From Epiperipatus broadwayi (Eukaryota; Onychophora; Udeonychophora; Euonychophora; Peripatidae): a stretch of DNA of 64,000 nt. The notes under the pieces are model-generated. The model did not search any database, was not told where the DNA came from, and was given only the letters and a program-made list of their open reading frames with translations. Every line of letters starts with the position of its first letter. Positions within the stretch are counted from its first letter, which is position 1. Location: NCBI GenBank assembly GCA_028023455.1, contig JAQFVV010000186.1:248001-312000 (forward strand), written 5' to 3'. Position numbers and translations under genes: made by a program. Positions 10,437 through 21,839 of the stretch are shown piece by piece.

Positions 10437-13252
10437 ATATTATATGAATAAACACATAGTAATAACAGCTGCAATGACAAGAACATATGGAGTGGACATA
10501 GAAATTTGCCCTGCTTGGTTTTTTTAAGGCCTCCAAGAGGAATCAAAGCATCTCCTTTCTGTTAATAGCAAACTCCTTTCTGCAGCTCCCTCTAATTACC
10601 TCACTTATATATTTCTTTGGTGCCTTTGCCTGGGATCAAGCTGCTCAGTATCTTACATGTACTTATGCTATATTTTCATAATTGTTGAAAATATTTCACT
10701 TATGTAGTTATGAAATTCCTTTTGACAGTTCTTACATACCCATAGTACAGGTTCAATGCCAGCATCTGGTCTCAGAATCTTACCCAAATCTTGGATTAAG
10801 TCTCTTACAGCAATTTGTTAACATCAAATAATAATGAGTGGGTTACAACAAGACTAATTTTACACACCCATGACATTGAGATCTAGGAATTGCATAATTT
10901 ATTAGTGAAATCATAAACTTATAATCAACTAGGACACATGATTTCACAAATTTCAATAATCAAGCCACTTGAAAACACCACCAGAAGAACATAATCTTCA
11001 ATTTTCTTTAGAATTCTATCTCCTCCCCTCTATCAGCTATTCCAGCCCCATAATTACAAATTTTATTCTCACATTTTTTCTTCTTCTTCAATGAATGTTT
11101 TATGATGAGACGATAAAATAGTATTATGACTTTTTTGTTTTAATTTGGCAGAAGACCATCTACTTCCTGTACGGATTGAATATACAAAATAAGATGTTCA
11201 ATTTCATTATGCCTAATTTTATTATGAACAATAAGTCTTTCCATTCCAGGTTTGAACTGAGCTTTTAATTAGATATAAGTGATTGGAGGCGTGAGTTAAG
11301 AAAAGCTTGAAAATTGTTTACTGAGAAGCAAGATATATGAACTCACCTCAGGTTGGGGTGTATTTTATACACTTAATGTAATCCACTAAGCATGCTTTTG
11401 ATATCTTGTAAGTGATATCATAAACATAGCGATGAATCTGTGAAGCTAATTAGGAATAATGCATGTCTGGTAATTTTAATATCATTACATGTATTTTTAG
11501 TGCATATCAGTGATAGGCATGAATAAAAATATATACATAGAGAGAAAAAAACAAACATCTGGAACAATGTTATATGGAAAATCTTTACTTCCTAACAAAA
11601 TAATTCCAAAAGTATAGGTATTTCCAACTATCATTCCTACTCTCCGTAAATAATCCACAAGAATTTTTGCATTTCTCTCAGAATTACATTATTTAATTTT
11701 AGTTTAATTTTCTTTGCTCTTTTTTTGATTTTATGATTATGAATCTAATTTAAGATTTTCTGAGATCTTATCGATTTGATTTTATAATCACCAAAGCAAT
11801 AACTATTTTAGACATAGTTTGAGTGATCAAATAAGGAATGAGCCTGGATTCAGTCCATTGTTCCCTTCCATAGTTCAGTATTAGCATTTTTTATACTTAT
11901 GGAACTTAATACTAATTAGCTTTTAATGTGATCTCAATTTCTCCAGTACAAATTAGGCAGACAGCAAAATGATACTCATTTAAATATTTCCTTTTGAAGT
12001 TAGTATCTTTCTTTCAATAAATACCAAAAGATTTTTCCTTTATCCACTTATACAAAACAATCTAAAGTGCATGTGGAACAGTTTAATGCTGTTTAAATAT
12101 TATAGAAAATAATTGGAATTTAATATTCCCATTCTTTAGTTATTGACTTAACTAATCCATTTTATTTTTAACAATCTACATCTGCATCAATTTTTTTTTT
12201 TTTGCAATATTTTTGTGTAACTTTTCTATTATCCAATTTCTTTAACTACTTCTTGGTGAACCTTCAATTATTCTATTTATATTTGTTGTACTCTTTGATC
12301 ACTTCTCCTTGAGTCATCTTCACATTTTTTATAAGTTGCTCTTGCTTGTGTTACAGGGTTTGAGTTGTACTTTTTATCTGTTCTTTTATTCTAATTTTTT
12401 TCTATTCTGTCCTACATGTTCTTGATTCAATCTTTTTATATTCATTTAACATCTTAATCTTGCTCTGTATTTATTTATGGGGCAGCATTTACCCATTATA
12501 GAAACCCTTCATTTTTCTGAAATAGTTTATTCTTTCTTTTAAAACTTATTTTACCATCTCATCTATGTTCTTCTCTATAATTGTCTTCACATTCTTTTTT
12601 CAACTTCTAAATTTGATGTATGTACCATATCTTTCTCTCCTGCTCTACTCTGCTCTACTTATCCTGTTTTATTTCTTTTATTTCCTTAATAATATCTTTT
12701 AATTTAATATTCTGTTTCATTTGTTTTATTTCCCCCTATTTTTTTGTTTTTTCTTGGAATGTTTTTTATTAATTATATCTTAAATACTTTTATTCATTTC
12801 TTATGTACTTTTACTATTTTTTTTTCTTATCCATAGGTTTTTAAATATTTTTATTTTGATCCACTTTTTGTCCAATGTTTTTCAAGTACATTTTTTCATT
12901 TCTTGAGCCCTTTTTTTATTTGAATAGTCAATTGATAAATTTAATAGTTTCCTCTTTTATCCCTTCCATTTCTTTTTATCTCTCTTATTTCTAATTGTCC
13001 ATTCTCTAGTGATTGCTGCTCTTGACCATTTTAGCCCTTGATCTAGTTATCAACTAACTTTTTTTTTGAATTTGATTAATTTAGTCTTATTAATATTTTT
13101 ATTTAAATAAAGTTGCATATTTCTTTCTTCCATGTATTTCTTTTTATCACAACCAGCACTTCCTGAGTAGTAAATCTTTACTTTTAAATATTCCTTTCCG
13201 ATATTGACTTAATTTTTTATCTATACTTTCTCTTCAAGAATTTGGTGAGCTC
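10437..13252. other. No gene recognised; strongly T-rich plus strand at 12.2-13.2 kb
   Basis: The first 200 bases may be RTE leader. From about 12180 to 13200 the plus strand is extremely T-rich, so a minus-strand reading gives Lys/Glu-rich peptides full of stops. It could be an old coiled-coil coding region, but no motif confirms that. Confidence 0.35.
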
Positions 13253-13567
13253 TATCTCAGAAAACTTAATGCAGAATATATATACAACCATATTTAGAAA
13301 AAAACTTTAAATTAAATATTTAACAAGGTATGGTAGCATGCTTTTGACTACTGAACAGTAATAGTTATAATAATGGCACTGACCGTGAGAAGAAATTGTG
13401 GTATTGATTATAATAAATATCACAATTTCTTCTCACCAGCAGTGCCATGATTATATAACTATTACTGTTAAGTCATCAAAAACCTGCTAGACATACTTTG
13501 TTAATTATATAATTTAAAGCTTTTATCTAAAGACAGTTGTACATATATTTTGTATATTCTTGAGATA
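13253..13567. repeat. Fold-back (MITE-like) element, about 315 bp
   Basis: Arms of about 145 bases pair across a short centre near 13407-13425. The inner arms are best preserved: gagaagaaattgtg at 13387-13400 pairs with cacaatttcttctc at 13423-13436, and aacagtaatagttata pairs with tataactattactgtt. The outer ends tatctcag and tgagata are also complementary. There is no coding capacity, and no flanking duplication was found. Confidence 0.8.
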
Positions 13568-14084
13568 AAACTCAACCGAATTTTTGAAGTTACACTATAC
13601 TTTCTCTATATACAGTTGTGACTGTCTCATTTTTTGTGGTGATCAATTATACTCTCATTTTCTCAAGCTAATTCATGCTTACGTTGCTGATCACAAAGGA
13701 AGTTGACTATTATTTGTCAGATCTTTGCCCACTTGTTAGTTTTTTATGAATTGCTGACAACTGGTTTCTAATCATTGAATCTAACATTTAGTCATCATTT
13801 GTGTGATGAGCAGAAATGCTGAGATCAGTACACATACAGTGTATGAAACCAATCTGGGCTATCATTTGTGAAATGGTTAAAAAAGCTTCATTTATGAGTT
13901 TCAGCTTATTTCCATTTTATGCATTTTCATATGGATGTTTCCATCTAGTTGTAAAAGTATAAAAAGAGAAAGAAAGCATTCAGAAAATATATTATAAAAA
14001 TAGAAAAAATAAAAAGGATACTTTTTCTAAATGAGAAAATTTAGATAAGAGAAAAAAAATTGCTATCATTTTTATTGCTCGGGA

Positions 14085-14195
14085 GTTCATAAGATGTTTG
14101 AGCACCAAAACTGCAAGCACCAGAATCGAGTCTGGAATCTCCGGATACCAAGTCAGACACTCTACCAATTGCGCTAAACCATATAGAGTAAATAA
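14085..14195 (-). mobile_element. tRNA-derived SINE head, minus strand
   Basis: On the minus strand an A box (tagcgcaattggtagag) and a B box (gactcgattct) sit at tRNA-like spacing. A complete tRNA is excluded because the sequences flanking the boxes do not form an acceptor stem and the anticodon stem is poor. About 50 further bases follow and end in an A-rich tract, as in a SINE. No clear target duplication was found. Confidence 0.6.
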
Positions 14196-14381
14196 AAAAA
14201 GGCTGATTAAGATAGATAATAAGAGAGATAGATGGAAACTAAAATAGGAAATTACTAGTGGATGTAATAAATGGAAGAGATAAAAAAGAATTTAAATGTA
14301 TAAAAAAGAGGAATATATGTAATAGAAAGAGAAATTGCATTATGGGATGATGAGGGAAGACAATATGGCAGCAGCAAAAGA

Positions 14382-15760
14382 ATGCAGATAATTTTAAATA
14401 ATTATGATACTACAGACATCTCTGAAAATATACAATCAGTTGTTATTTTCCAATATGAGCTTCGCGGAGTAATTTATGAGCGATTTTGGGATTTTTTAAA
14501 TCTTGAAAATATAAGTGCAGATGGTATATCTAAATGTTTAATTAATGAAATTCATAAGGTATTGAAAAATAATTCATGCAAATTAATAATTGCAATATAT
14601 GATGGAACTAAGGTTATGAAAAGTGAGCAAGGAGATGTGCAATGTAGGATATAACAGGTTTTCATAATGCATATTTTATTCATTGCTATGCACTCCAACT
14701 AAACCTTATTATGAAACATGTTTCTGCATTCATTAAATCTGTGCAATTGTTTTTTGTAAATCTATTAGGAATAGCAACATTCTTTTCAAAATCTCTGCAG
14801 AGATTGGCTATGTTAGATAAGTATCTTAATGCACCTTCTCGAACACACAGAAATTTAATGTAAGAATGGTTAATACAGTTTTTGAAACAACAACTATAAG
14901 AATATTTTGAGGAATTGCAATTTTTTACAGTTACCGATAAAACTATACAAACTTGTCAAGTATTGGTGGTTGAGAGGTTAGCGATGGCTGCTTTACAGGT
15001 AGTTGTCCTGGGTTGGCGGGTTCGCTTCCTGGCTGATGTTATGACACATGGGGAAAAAAAACTATACAAACTTTGACAGGCTTTTTAGGATTATCAAAAA
15101 ATGAAACATTTTTATTTTGGCTACAACTTTTTCATAGTGTGATCCCACATGTTAAATAACCAAATGTAATTAAAAAATATTGACGCTTATAAAATTGAAA
15201 GAACATTGAATGAATTTTATTAAGCAATTTTTGAGAAATGTGTAATTCAACTATGTATGTATCTGGCAGCATGTATAAAATTATGGAGAGTAAAGAAGTA
15301 CGTGACCATATTTAAATGTATGAAGAAGTTAAACGCAGATTTGCTTTTACAAATCATTTAATAGCTACCAAACTATTTTACCAAGAGAATTTTGAGAATT
15401 ACTATAAGGTGTTGCAAATTTTTGAAGTAAAAGACATACAATAAGTATTGAGATATGGTTAAAAAAAAATTAGAAACGGAATATTTTATTCTCGAAAAGA
15501 ATTTCACAACTTTAATGATATTCTTAAATCTATAAACTGAAGGGAATTTGTTAAGTGTTTTTACTTAAACAATCAAACTTATAAAAATATTGTTTCGATT
15601 TCAATGACTATGGTAAAACTGAAAAGATGTTTTTCTACTTTAAAAAGGATACAATTATTTTTTAAAAATATTATGAACCAAATTAACTGCTCAGTTTATG
15701 ACTTCCATTGGGGGGAAAAGCATGATTTTACAAATAAAAAAATTTAATGAAAAGATGATC
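14382..15760 (+). pseudogene. hAT-type transposase relic (DUF4371 / ZMYM-like family)
   Basis: The first 90 codons are open (14382-14654) and read like the RNase-H-like core of the hAT-derived DUF4371 family. After frame changes come AYFIHCYALQLNLI (about 14663-14705), FFSKSLQRLAMLDKYL and FLFWLQLFHSV. Near 15600-15690 the C-terminal dimerisation block appears (KLKRCFSTLKRI). Block order and spacing match this family, but many stops and shifts break the frame, and a SINE at 14955-15057 interrupts it. The product is dead. The element ends are not clear; a CACACCGG followed by a C-run near 16075-16095 may be the 3' terminus. Confidence 0.8.
14955..15057 (+). mobile_element. tRNA-derived SINE inserted in the hAT relic
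   Basis: It is flanked by identical 16-bp duplications aaaactatacaaactt at 14939-14954 and 15058-15073. The body starts gtcaagtattggtgg, has an A-box-like gaggttagcgatggc, a B box (gcgggttcgcttcc) and ends near gatgttatgacac followed by an A-rich tail. It belongs with the copies at 19.7, 50.1, 53.3 and 58.7 kb. The sharp flanks show recent insertion into an already decaying hAT gene. Confidence 0.9.
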
Positions 15761-15769
15761 AAAAATTTT

Positions 15770-18240
15770 TGTCAAGCTAAAAAAGAATGGATTTTATATT
15801 TAAATAAAAAATATTTATATTTCATTTTAACATAAGTTTATTTTTTTTAATAGACTATACAATTTTAGTGTCTTTTGTTTCTATGAAAGAATTTTGAGTG
15901 TTACCAAAAGGAAGCCCACATGTTACGTATATCAAAGTTTTTAAGGAATAAAATATTTGATGTTAATGTTACTACTTTTATAAGATATTTTTTAAGAAAG
16001 GAAAGCTCATATTATTTTAAATCTTTCACTTTCTATTATATTTGAATATTGTTAATTATTCTCTTGCAAATGCACACCGGACCCCCCCCCCCCCCTTTAA
16101 TGAGGTGTACTGCTTATCTTCATCTACCCATGGCTAACTGGTAGTTAATTTTTACTAAGGTTTTTTTTTTATATATGTAGCAAGTTCATAGTTTTACAGA
16201 TATCTTGGCAGTTTCCTACTTTTTTTACTTCTTCGACTGTGTGTTTCGATCTACCTTATTTAAAACATAAAGTTGTCCTAAAAGGAATTCCACTTTAGAG
16301 ATCAGAAGAAGTAAATTCTACTTTCGGGATGACAGTTTCAAACCCAGTTTTAATTGGTTGCTTTATCAGATTATGGTAAGGCCAATTAATAAAAAGCACA
16401 CAGGTGAAATCTTATTAAACTTCAAATATTATATATATATACACACACACATATTTTATTTTGCAAGCTTTGTATTTTAGGAAACACTTATTCAAATAAA
16501 AACCTTTAGTAAATCACATAAATGATTATTTATCATTTTTTATTAGATCATAAATTATTCTATTTTTTAAGCTTAGAAATCGATTTTATTAATGATCAAT
16601 AATGTCTATTACTGTCTCTTTTTTTTATCGATCATTCAACTTTTTTTTACTCGTGAATATAATTTTATGTTTTTAAAAACAACAATTAATATTTTTATGT
16701 TTCAAACATATAATAGCAAACATGGAATAAAATATCTTAATTGATGATTTGGTAGTCATTTTCTGGAAATTTAACTTTTGAAAAAGATCGTGTTAGCAAG
16801 GTTTCATACCATTGAACAAATCTCCTGCTTAGTAATCAGACTAAGATATTTAACTCAGTTTTTTTTTTTTTACCTGATATCAGACAATTTCTAGATAATC
16901 CACATTTATTAAGAAAACCAAATGTAGTAATGAATAGATTCTGGCTAGATTACAAAACAAAGTTATAAGATTCTTGCTCTTATAATTTTTATTTAAAATT
17001 GAAATAAAAAATTGTTAATGTCACACTAAACTTTTGGGTTTTTATGCTCCTTAGGATAAACTATCATGAATCACATTATCAGCACCTTATTTTGCACTAG
17101 AAACTATGTTTGGAAGGATGGTTCTTAGATTATGCCACTAATCTAATCATCTTACAGGTACTAAATGAATTTAATGTAGTCAATTTAGTCTACTCAAACC
17201 TGGTTAGCAGAGCAAACATAATATGAGGTACATTTTAATATTTATTTATTAGGGTTTTTATAACATTTGGCCTAAAAGACAATTTACTATTAACTTTTAG
17301 TAAGCACTATCTTAGACCCAAGGTAAGCTAAATCTTTTTTTATATCGTGGAAGACTGAATAATATTATTGGAGAAATGTCTTTAATACAAAAACAGTTCA
17401 AAAATATCTTCCAGAAATATGCAGATTTTATGGTCAGGGTTTAACTTCAAGGCTACTTTTAAATAGCTAAGAGCTGGTTCTTAATTTTTTGCCAAATTAT
17501 GTGAAAACTTCTCAGTATTGGAATTTCTCAACAGAATGTCTTATTTTTGGATGAATGTAATATGTATAATTTTGTTGAGGTAATAATGATGAAACTCTAT
17601 TACCCATCCATATTTTAACTATTTGTTTCTATTATCTCCTTGGAGAATGGTATGGTTTGTATTTAATCTTTGAATTAGTATTTGCAGTTAAAAATATAAA
17701 AACAGTACTTTATAGGTTTAAATTTATCCAATATTTCTGAGTTTATAATTTTCAGAACCAAGACTAAACCATATTTAATAATTTCAATCACTTATGGTAG
17801 TTAATTTATATGAATGATTAAATTTCTCTTCTTTGGTTCTCAGGTAAAAAGTTTAACCAAATGCAATCTTTATCCTATACTATCTAATTTTGAAGTTTTA
17901 TTTTCTGTATTAATTCTGTATAGATTGGTTTTAGGAGAAGGTTTGAAAAAAATGTAGAAGGATTCTAAAACAAATTATTTTTTTTACCTTTTGAAGAGAT
18001 CATTGTTTGAGTAATTTCATGAATTTATTTAAAGAATCAATAAAATATATGCATGTATTTTGAGATCTTCTTATAGTTGGTTAGTTTTAAATGGTATGAG
18101 ATATTGAATGATTAGATACACATTGTGTCAGAGTGAAAAGCTATTTTTCTTTTTCTAAGCTGCCTGAAGCGCCATCTCTGAATCTATATAATGATCATGT
18201 TTAGCTATTCACTACAAAAATTTTGTGCTACCATGACTAG
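15770..18240. other. AT-rich stretch with a 14-base C-run; no gene recognised
   Basis: A C homopolymer lies at 16082-16095 and short AT/AC dinucleotide runs near 16430-16450. I see no further coding motif, including none for the downstream part of the mariner scrap that begins just beyond. Confidence 0.4.
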
Positions 18241-18249
18241 ATCACAAGT

Positions 18250-18375
18250 TAAAACAAAATGTGACAGTGAGTTTCATATCTTCAGAGATCATCTTCAATG
18301 TTTTTTCTGCCACTATGAAATCTTTCAAATCATTTGTGATTCATGGCTTCTCTGTCATATACAGTTTGAATCATT
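18250..18375 (-). pseudogene. Mariner-type transposase N-terminal scrap
   Basis: On the minus strand one frame reads MIQTVYDREAMNHK, a stop, then FERFHSGRKNIEDDL. This is the helix-turn-helix region of mariner/SETMAR-type transposases, whose usual form ends WF.RF..GR..IEDDPRSGRP. Only about 40 residues remain, with two stops. I could not find the catalytic aspartate blocks downstream. Confidence 0.6.
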
Positions 18376-18527
18376 TAAAATATTTTAGTTCAGTTTTGCC
18401 CAAATGTCAGCATATTATTTCATAGTAGATTAATACATGAAACACACTGTCACATGATACAGACTCACTAGGGCTTTAACATTATTGTGGTAAATAGTTA
18501 AACTATGTTACTATGTAACATGTTGTA

Positions 18528-18979
18528 ATTGTAATTATGTGTTGGAATATTATCATCATGTAATATTAATTATTAAATGTTTTTTTAGAAAAATTCAAAC
18601 TTTATTTAAACTTTCCAAATACATTAATCTGTTAGCAATAGCACACAGATTAGTATACAACATCATATTTTGAATAGTAATATTTTCTTTTCAGATGTTG
18701 CTAACATGACAAGTGATGTACTAGCAAGGGAATTGAACCTGGGATCTCTAGATTTGTGAATATTGAATTTAAGACAATGCTCTAACCATTTAGGCTTTGA
18801 CAGAATAGCCTAGTTAGTTAGAACATCACCTAAATTAAATATTCACAAATCTAGAGATCCCAGGTTCAATTTCCTTACTAGTGCATTACTGGTCAGACTA
18901 GCAGTATTTGAAGTTTGAATTTTTCTAAAGACATTTAATAGTTAATATCAGACAATGGTTTCCAACACATAATTACAAT
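18528..18979. mobile_element. Fold-back element made of two head-to-head tRNA-like SINE units
   Basis: The two arms are inverted copies: the outer ends attgtaattatgtgttgg match their complement near 18962-18979, and gatctctagatttgtgaata (18751-18770) is repeated inverted near 18840-18860. In each arm, read outward, an A-box-like ggttagagca or agttagaaca is followed at tRNA spacing by a B box (caggttcaatt). The element therefore looks like two tRNA-headed units joined head to head. No self-cleaving motif is seen in it. Confidence 0.75.
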
Positions 18980-19522
18980 ATCTTCATGACAAATTTTCAG
19001 ACTTAACACATATGGATTCAGAGATGACACTGCAAGTAGCTTGTTGAAAGAACCAAACTATATTTAAGGATTATGCTATTTTATTTTTTACTTTAGAACA
19101 GGGAATTTCCAAATTGGGAGCCATTATAAGAATATATTGTGCTAGTAAATAATAGTGGTAATGTAGTTTTGATCAGGTCATATTGATATTTACACAAATG
19201 CAATGGGGATAGGAATATTCTGGATAGAGATAAATATTTTCTCTTACCGCACTTATTAATAAGAGCTTGTTTGAGTTATTGGTACGCCCTCTATATTGCA
19301 TTTTTGTAAATGCAAGCTTTTTATAAAGCAATGTCATGCTATATATGACTTGCTTTATTGACTATTATTATTATTATTATTGAAATTTGCATATAGTAAA
19401 AAAAAATCTTAACTAGACAGCATGGTCTTTCTGCCCTCTGATTTAGTTAAAATTGTTAACTAAGTCATGTCTGTGTAATTATTGATAATATGTATATATT
19501 TTATCAAATTAATATAATTATA

Positions 19523-20027
19523 AATTGTAATTCAGATTAAATGCTTAGAAGTGTGTACTATGTAAAGCTTAAAAGGGAATTCTTATATGAAATGAAAAAT
19601 AAGAAAAACTTAAATTGGAATTCTTATACTCTTAATATATATGCTTTCAATACCTGTATAACAATATCACAATTATAGAAATACAGGTCAAGTATTGGTG
19701 AACCAGCGGTTAGCGTAGCTGCCTTCCAAGCAGCTGGCCTGGGTTTGCTTCCTGGTCAACGCTTTGACATATGAAAAAAAAAAAAAAGGGGGGGGGGAAT
19801 TATAGCAATACAGCCGCAAAGTGTGTGTGAATGGCATGATATCACACCACCCACATTTTGCCGCTGTATTTCTATAATTGTGATATTGTTATACAGGTAT
19901 TGAAAGCATATATATTAAGAGTATATGAATTCCAGTTTAAGCTTTTCTTAGTTTTCGTTTCGTATAAGAATTTCATTTTAAGCTTTACATAGTACACACT
20001 TCTAAGCATTTAATCTGAATTACAATT
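19523..20027. repeat. Long fold-back element interrupted by a SINE
   Basis: The arms at about 19523-19686 and 19815-20027 are inverted copies, sharing for example aattgtaattcagatt, cttagaagtgtgtacta and attgaaagcatatatatt in complementary form. The tip of the hairpin is the cagccgcaaa/ttgccgctg stem near 19810-19858. The SINE at 19687-19797 sits in the left arm close to the tip. Confidence 0.85.
19687..19797 (+). mobile_element. tRNA-derived SINE inside the fold-back element
   Basis: Direct repeats at 19671-19686 and 19798-19813 (aattatag, a or c, aatacag) match at 15 of 16 positions. The body begins gtcaagtattggtg, has a B-box-like gggtttgcttcctgg and ends in a 14-base A-run followed by a G-run. 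It is the same family as the copy at 14.95 kb. Confidence 0.88.
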
Positions 20028-20209
20028 GCATAAGAAAGGTTAAATAATACAATTGAATTATTAGTTACGTATATATAATGCATATATAAATACTTAGAGA
20101 ATAAAAATATTAAAACAAAAAATTATTGGTAAAATATTTAAAACTCTTTCGTATATAAAATATCAAAAATAAATTAGAAAAATGACACAGTGGTAAATGA
20201 AAATGTAAC

Positions 20210-20593
20210 AATTTACTCTAGATAAATACTTTGCATATAATAGAGATATATTTGAGAGATAGTGACCTGGGCCAACTGATGAGTGTTGGTTCAGTACGAA
20301 ATGCATCTTGGGGGTCATTTGTCTTTTATTATATCTTTACTTATGTGAATTTAAAAAGAATGGAGAAGTATGGAAATGTTTATTATATCTATAAAGATAT
20401 TACATATGGGACAGAGAAAGGTGAATAACTCCTTGTGTGCAAATTTAAAAAATCAGATGTATTAATCTTTAACTGAAGTTTAAAGTTTATATCTGCGCTA
20501 GAGATAATCTCTACTTTCGAAAATGATTAATGATAATCATTAGTGTATTTATCTGAGGTATATGGCGTCAGAGCTGTGAGTGGAGGGAGTTTG
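20210..20593 (+). mobile_element. Hammerhead retroposon, copy 2, with 23-bp target duplications
   Basis: The 384-bp element is bounded by perfect 23-bp direct repeats at 20187-20209 and 20594-20616 (core gtggtaaatgaaaatg). Its ends have a modest inverted similarity (ctagataaatac near 20219, complement near 20548). It carries the best-preserved ribozyme of the window. It has no protein-coding capacity worth noting and must depend on other elements' enzymes to move. Confidence 0.88.
20262..20318 (+). ncRNA. Hammerhead ribozyme, type I, best preserved
   Basis: All conserved core bases are present. CTGATGA is at 20276-20282. Stem II gtgtt/agtac at 20283-20297 has five pairs closed by G-C, with loop ggttc. 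GAAA is at 20298-20301. Helix III is the loop-less palindrome atgcat (20301-20306), and the predicted cut follows C20307. Helix I pairs ccaa (20272-20275) with ttgg (20308-20311), then after an asymmetric internal loop gtgacc (20262-20267) pairs with ggtcat. Such short helix III forms usually cut efficiently only as dimers. Activity is inferred. Confidence 0.9.
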
Positions 20594-20616
20594 ACAGTGG
20601 TAAATGAAAATGTAAC

Positions 20617-20930
20617 CAAAATATCGTACAATACTTCACTTATTCTTAAATTAAAATGGTATTTTTATTATTATTACTATTAAAGATTTTCTTTCGTGAT
20701 TAAACTTACTATAAAATATTTGATGATAGAAATCATTCTAAATATTATATCTAATTAATGCTAACTTCATTATTGTTAGTTTTAGGTTTTATGGTGTGCA
20801 GATGTCAGATAATTGTGTGTGTGATTTTTAAAAGATTAAGAAAAAAGTTAGATGATCATTGGATGCATTTTTAAGACATTTTGTCATTATCAAAATTTTT
20901 ATTGAGTATTCAAATTAGTCCTTTTCTTTG
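20617..20930. other. AT-rich spacer, nothing recognised
   Basis: Non-coding spacer between the ribozyme element and the LINE 3' end. Confidence 0.5.
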
Positions 20931-20982
20931 GCATTTCAGTGATATCTTAAACCTGTCTTTTTATATATATTTGCTAAAACTT

Positions 20983-21798
20983 TCAGATCTGCCCAGATAA
21001 ACCTGTTAGCCACTTTATTTTCCATTCCCCACTCTTAGTCTTTCCATATTCTGTCCCATCCCATTTCCACAACATAATCTTCGTCAACTCTATGGCCTTT
21101 ATATCTAAATCCCCCTTATCTTTTCCCAAACCCAGCATAAAAACCAATAACTCACTTTCTGTATAGTCACTTTGTTCATACCTATTCTCCCGTAACTTCA
21201 TTATCTGTACCCTTTCTGCTTTCAAGCATATACATTCAATCAATAGATGCCTAATATTTTCTATACCTTCATTAGACAATTTGCACACTAAATCACCCAT
21301 AGTTTTCCATTTACATGTATATTCTCTTGTTGCTAAAGATCCCGTTCGAGCCTTAAACAATAAACTACTTTCCTTACTATTATCATAAATTAACTCGCAT
21401 CCAATATTCCATTTACTTCTATATATATTTAAACTCTTCTTACCCTCCATACTAGTTCTCCATCTCTCCAACTCCCTATTTTTTATTAATGCTTCTATTC
21501 TTTTATCCCATTCCTTACCACTATAACACTCAACAATCCTCCTAACACAATCATCCCACCTTTTATACAAGTATATTGATATAAATTCTTTATCCAAATC
21601 TTTCGCATACTGCATTACTTTTCTCACCCATCTTGTTACCTGCCTTTTACTCATAACCCAATTAAACACCATTTTGGCTATTCTTTTACTATCCATAAAC
21701 TGCAACCTACCAAACATTTTCATTTTACTTTTTGCATCTCTCATATAAAAACTTGACCATCCCATTTCTCCTTGAATTGCCTCTTTTGCTGTCCACAT
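20983..21798 (-). pseudogene. LINE ORF2 C-terminal fragment, 271 open codons
   Basis: The protein matches the C-terminal region of the LINE at 59.4-63.6 kb almost block for block (AKEAIQGEMGWSSF, FNWVMSKRQ, CVRRIVECYS, ALIKNRELERW). It continues to RTGSLATREYTCKWKTM and to NIRHLLIECICLKAERVQI, the cysteine/histidine-bearing tail that follows the reverse transcriptase in CR1/L2-like LINEs. The frame is uninterrupted, unlike the 63 kb copy. Homology starts abruptly near 21830, so this is a 5'-truncated insertion; it lacks the reverse transcriptase and cannot work alone. Confidence 0.85.
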
Positions 21799-21839
21799 CT
21801 CTGCATCTAATGCACGTCTTCCTACTTCCCTTTACTGCC

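Noticed and set aside
12180-13200. T-rich kilobase, possibly an antisense coiled-coil (gag-like) gene
   Set aside because: The minus-strand peptides are Lys/Glu-rich but full of stops and contain no capsid or nucleocapsid motif; composition alone can explain them.
14085-14195. Possible functional tRNA gene on the minus strand
   Set aside because: A and B boxes are present, but the flanking sequences do not form an acceptor stem and the anticodon stem is weak; it extends into a SINE-like body.
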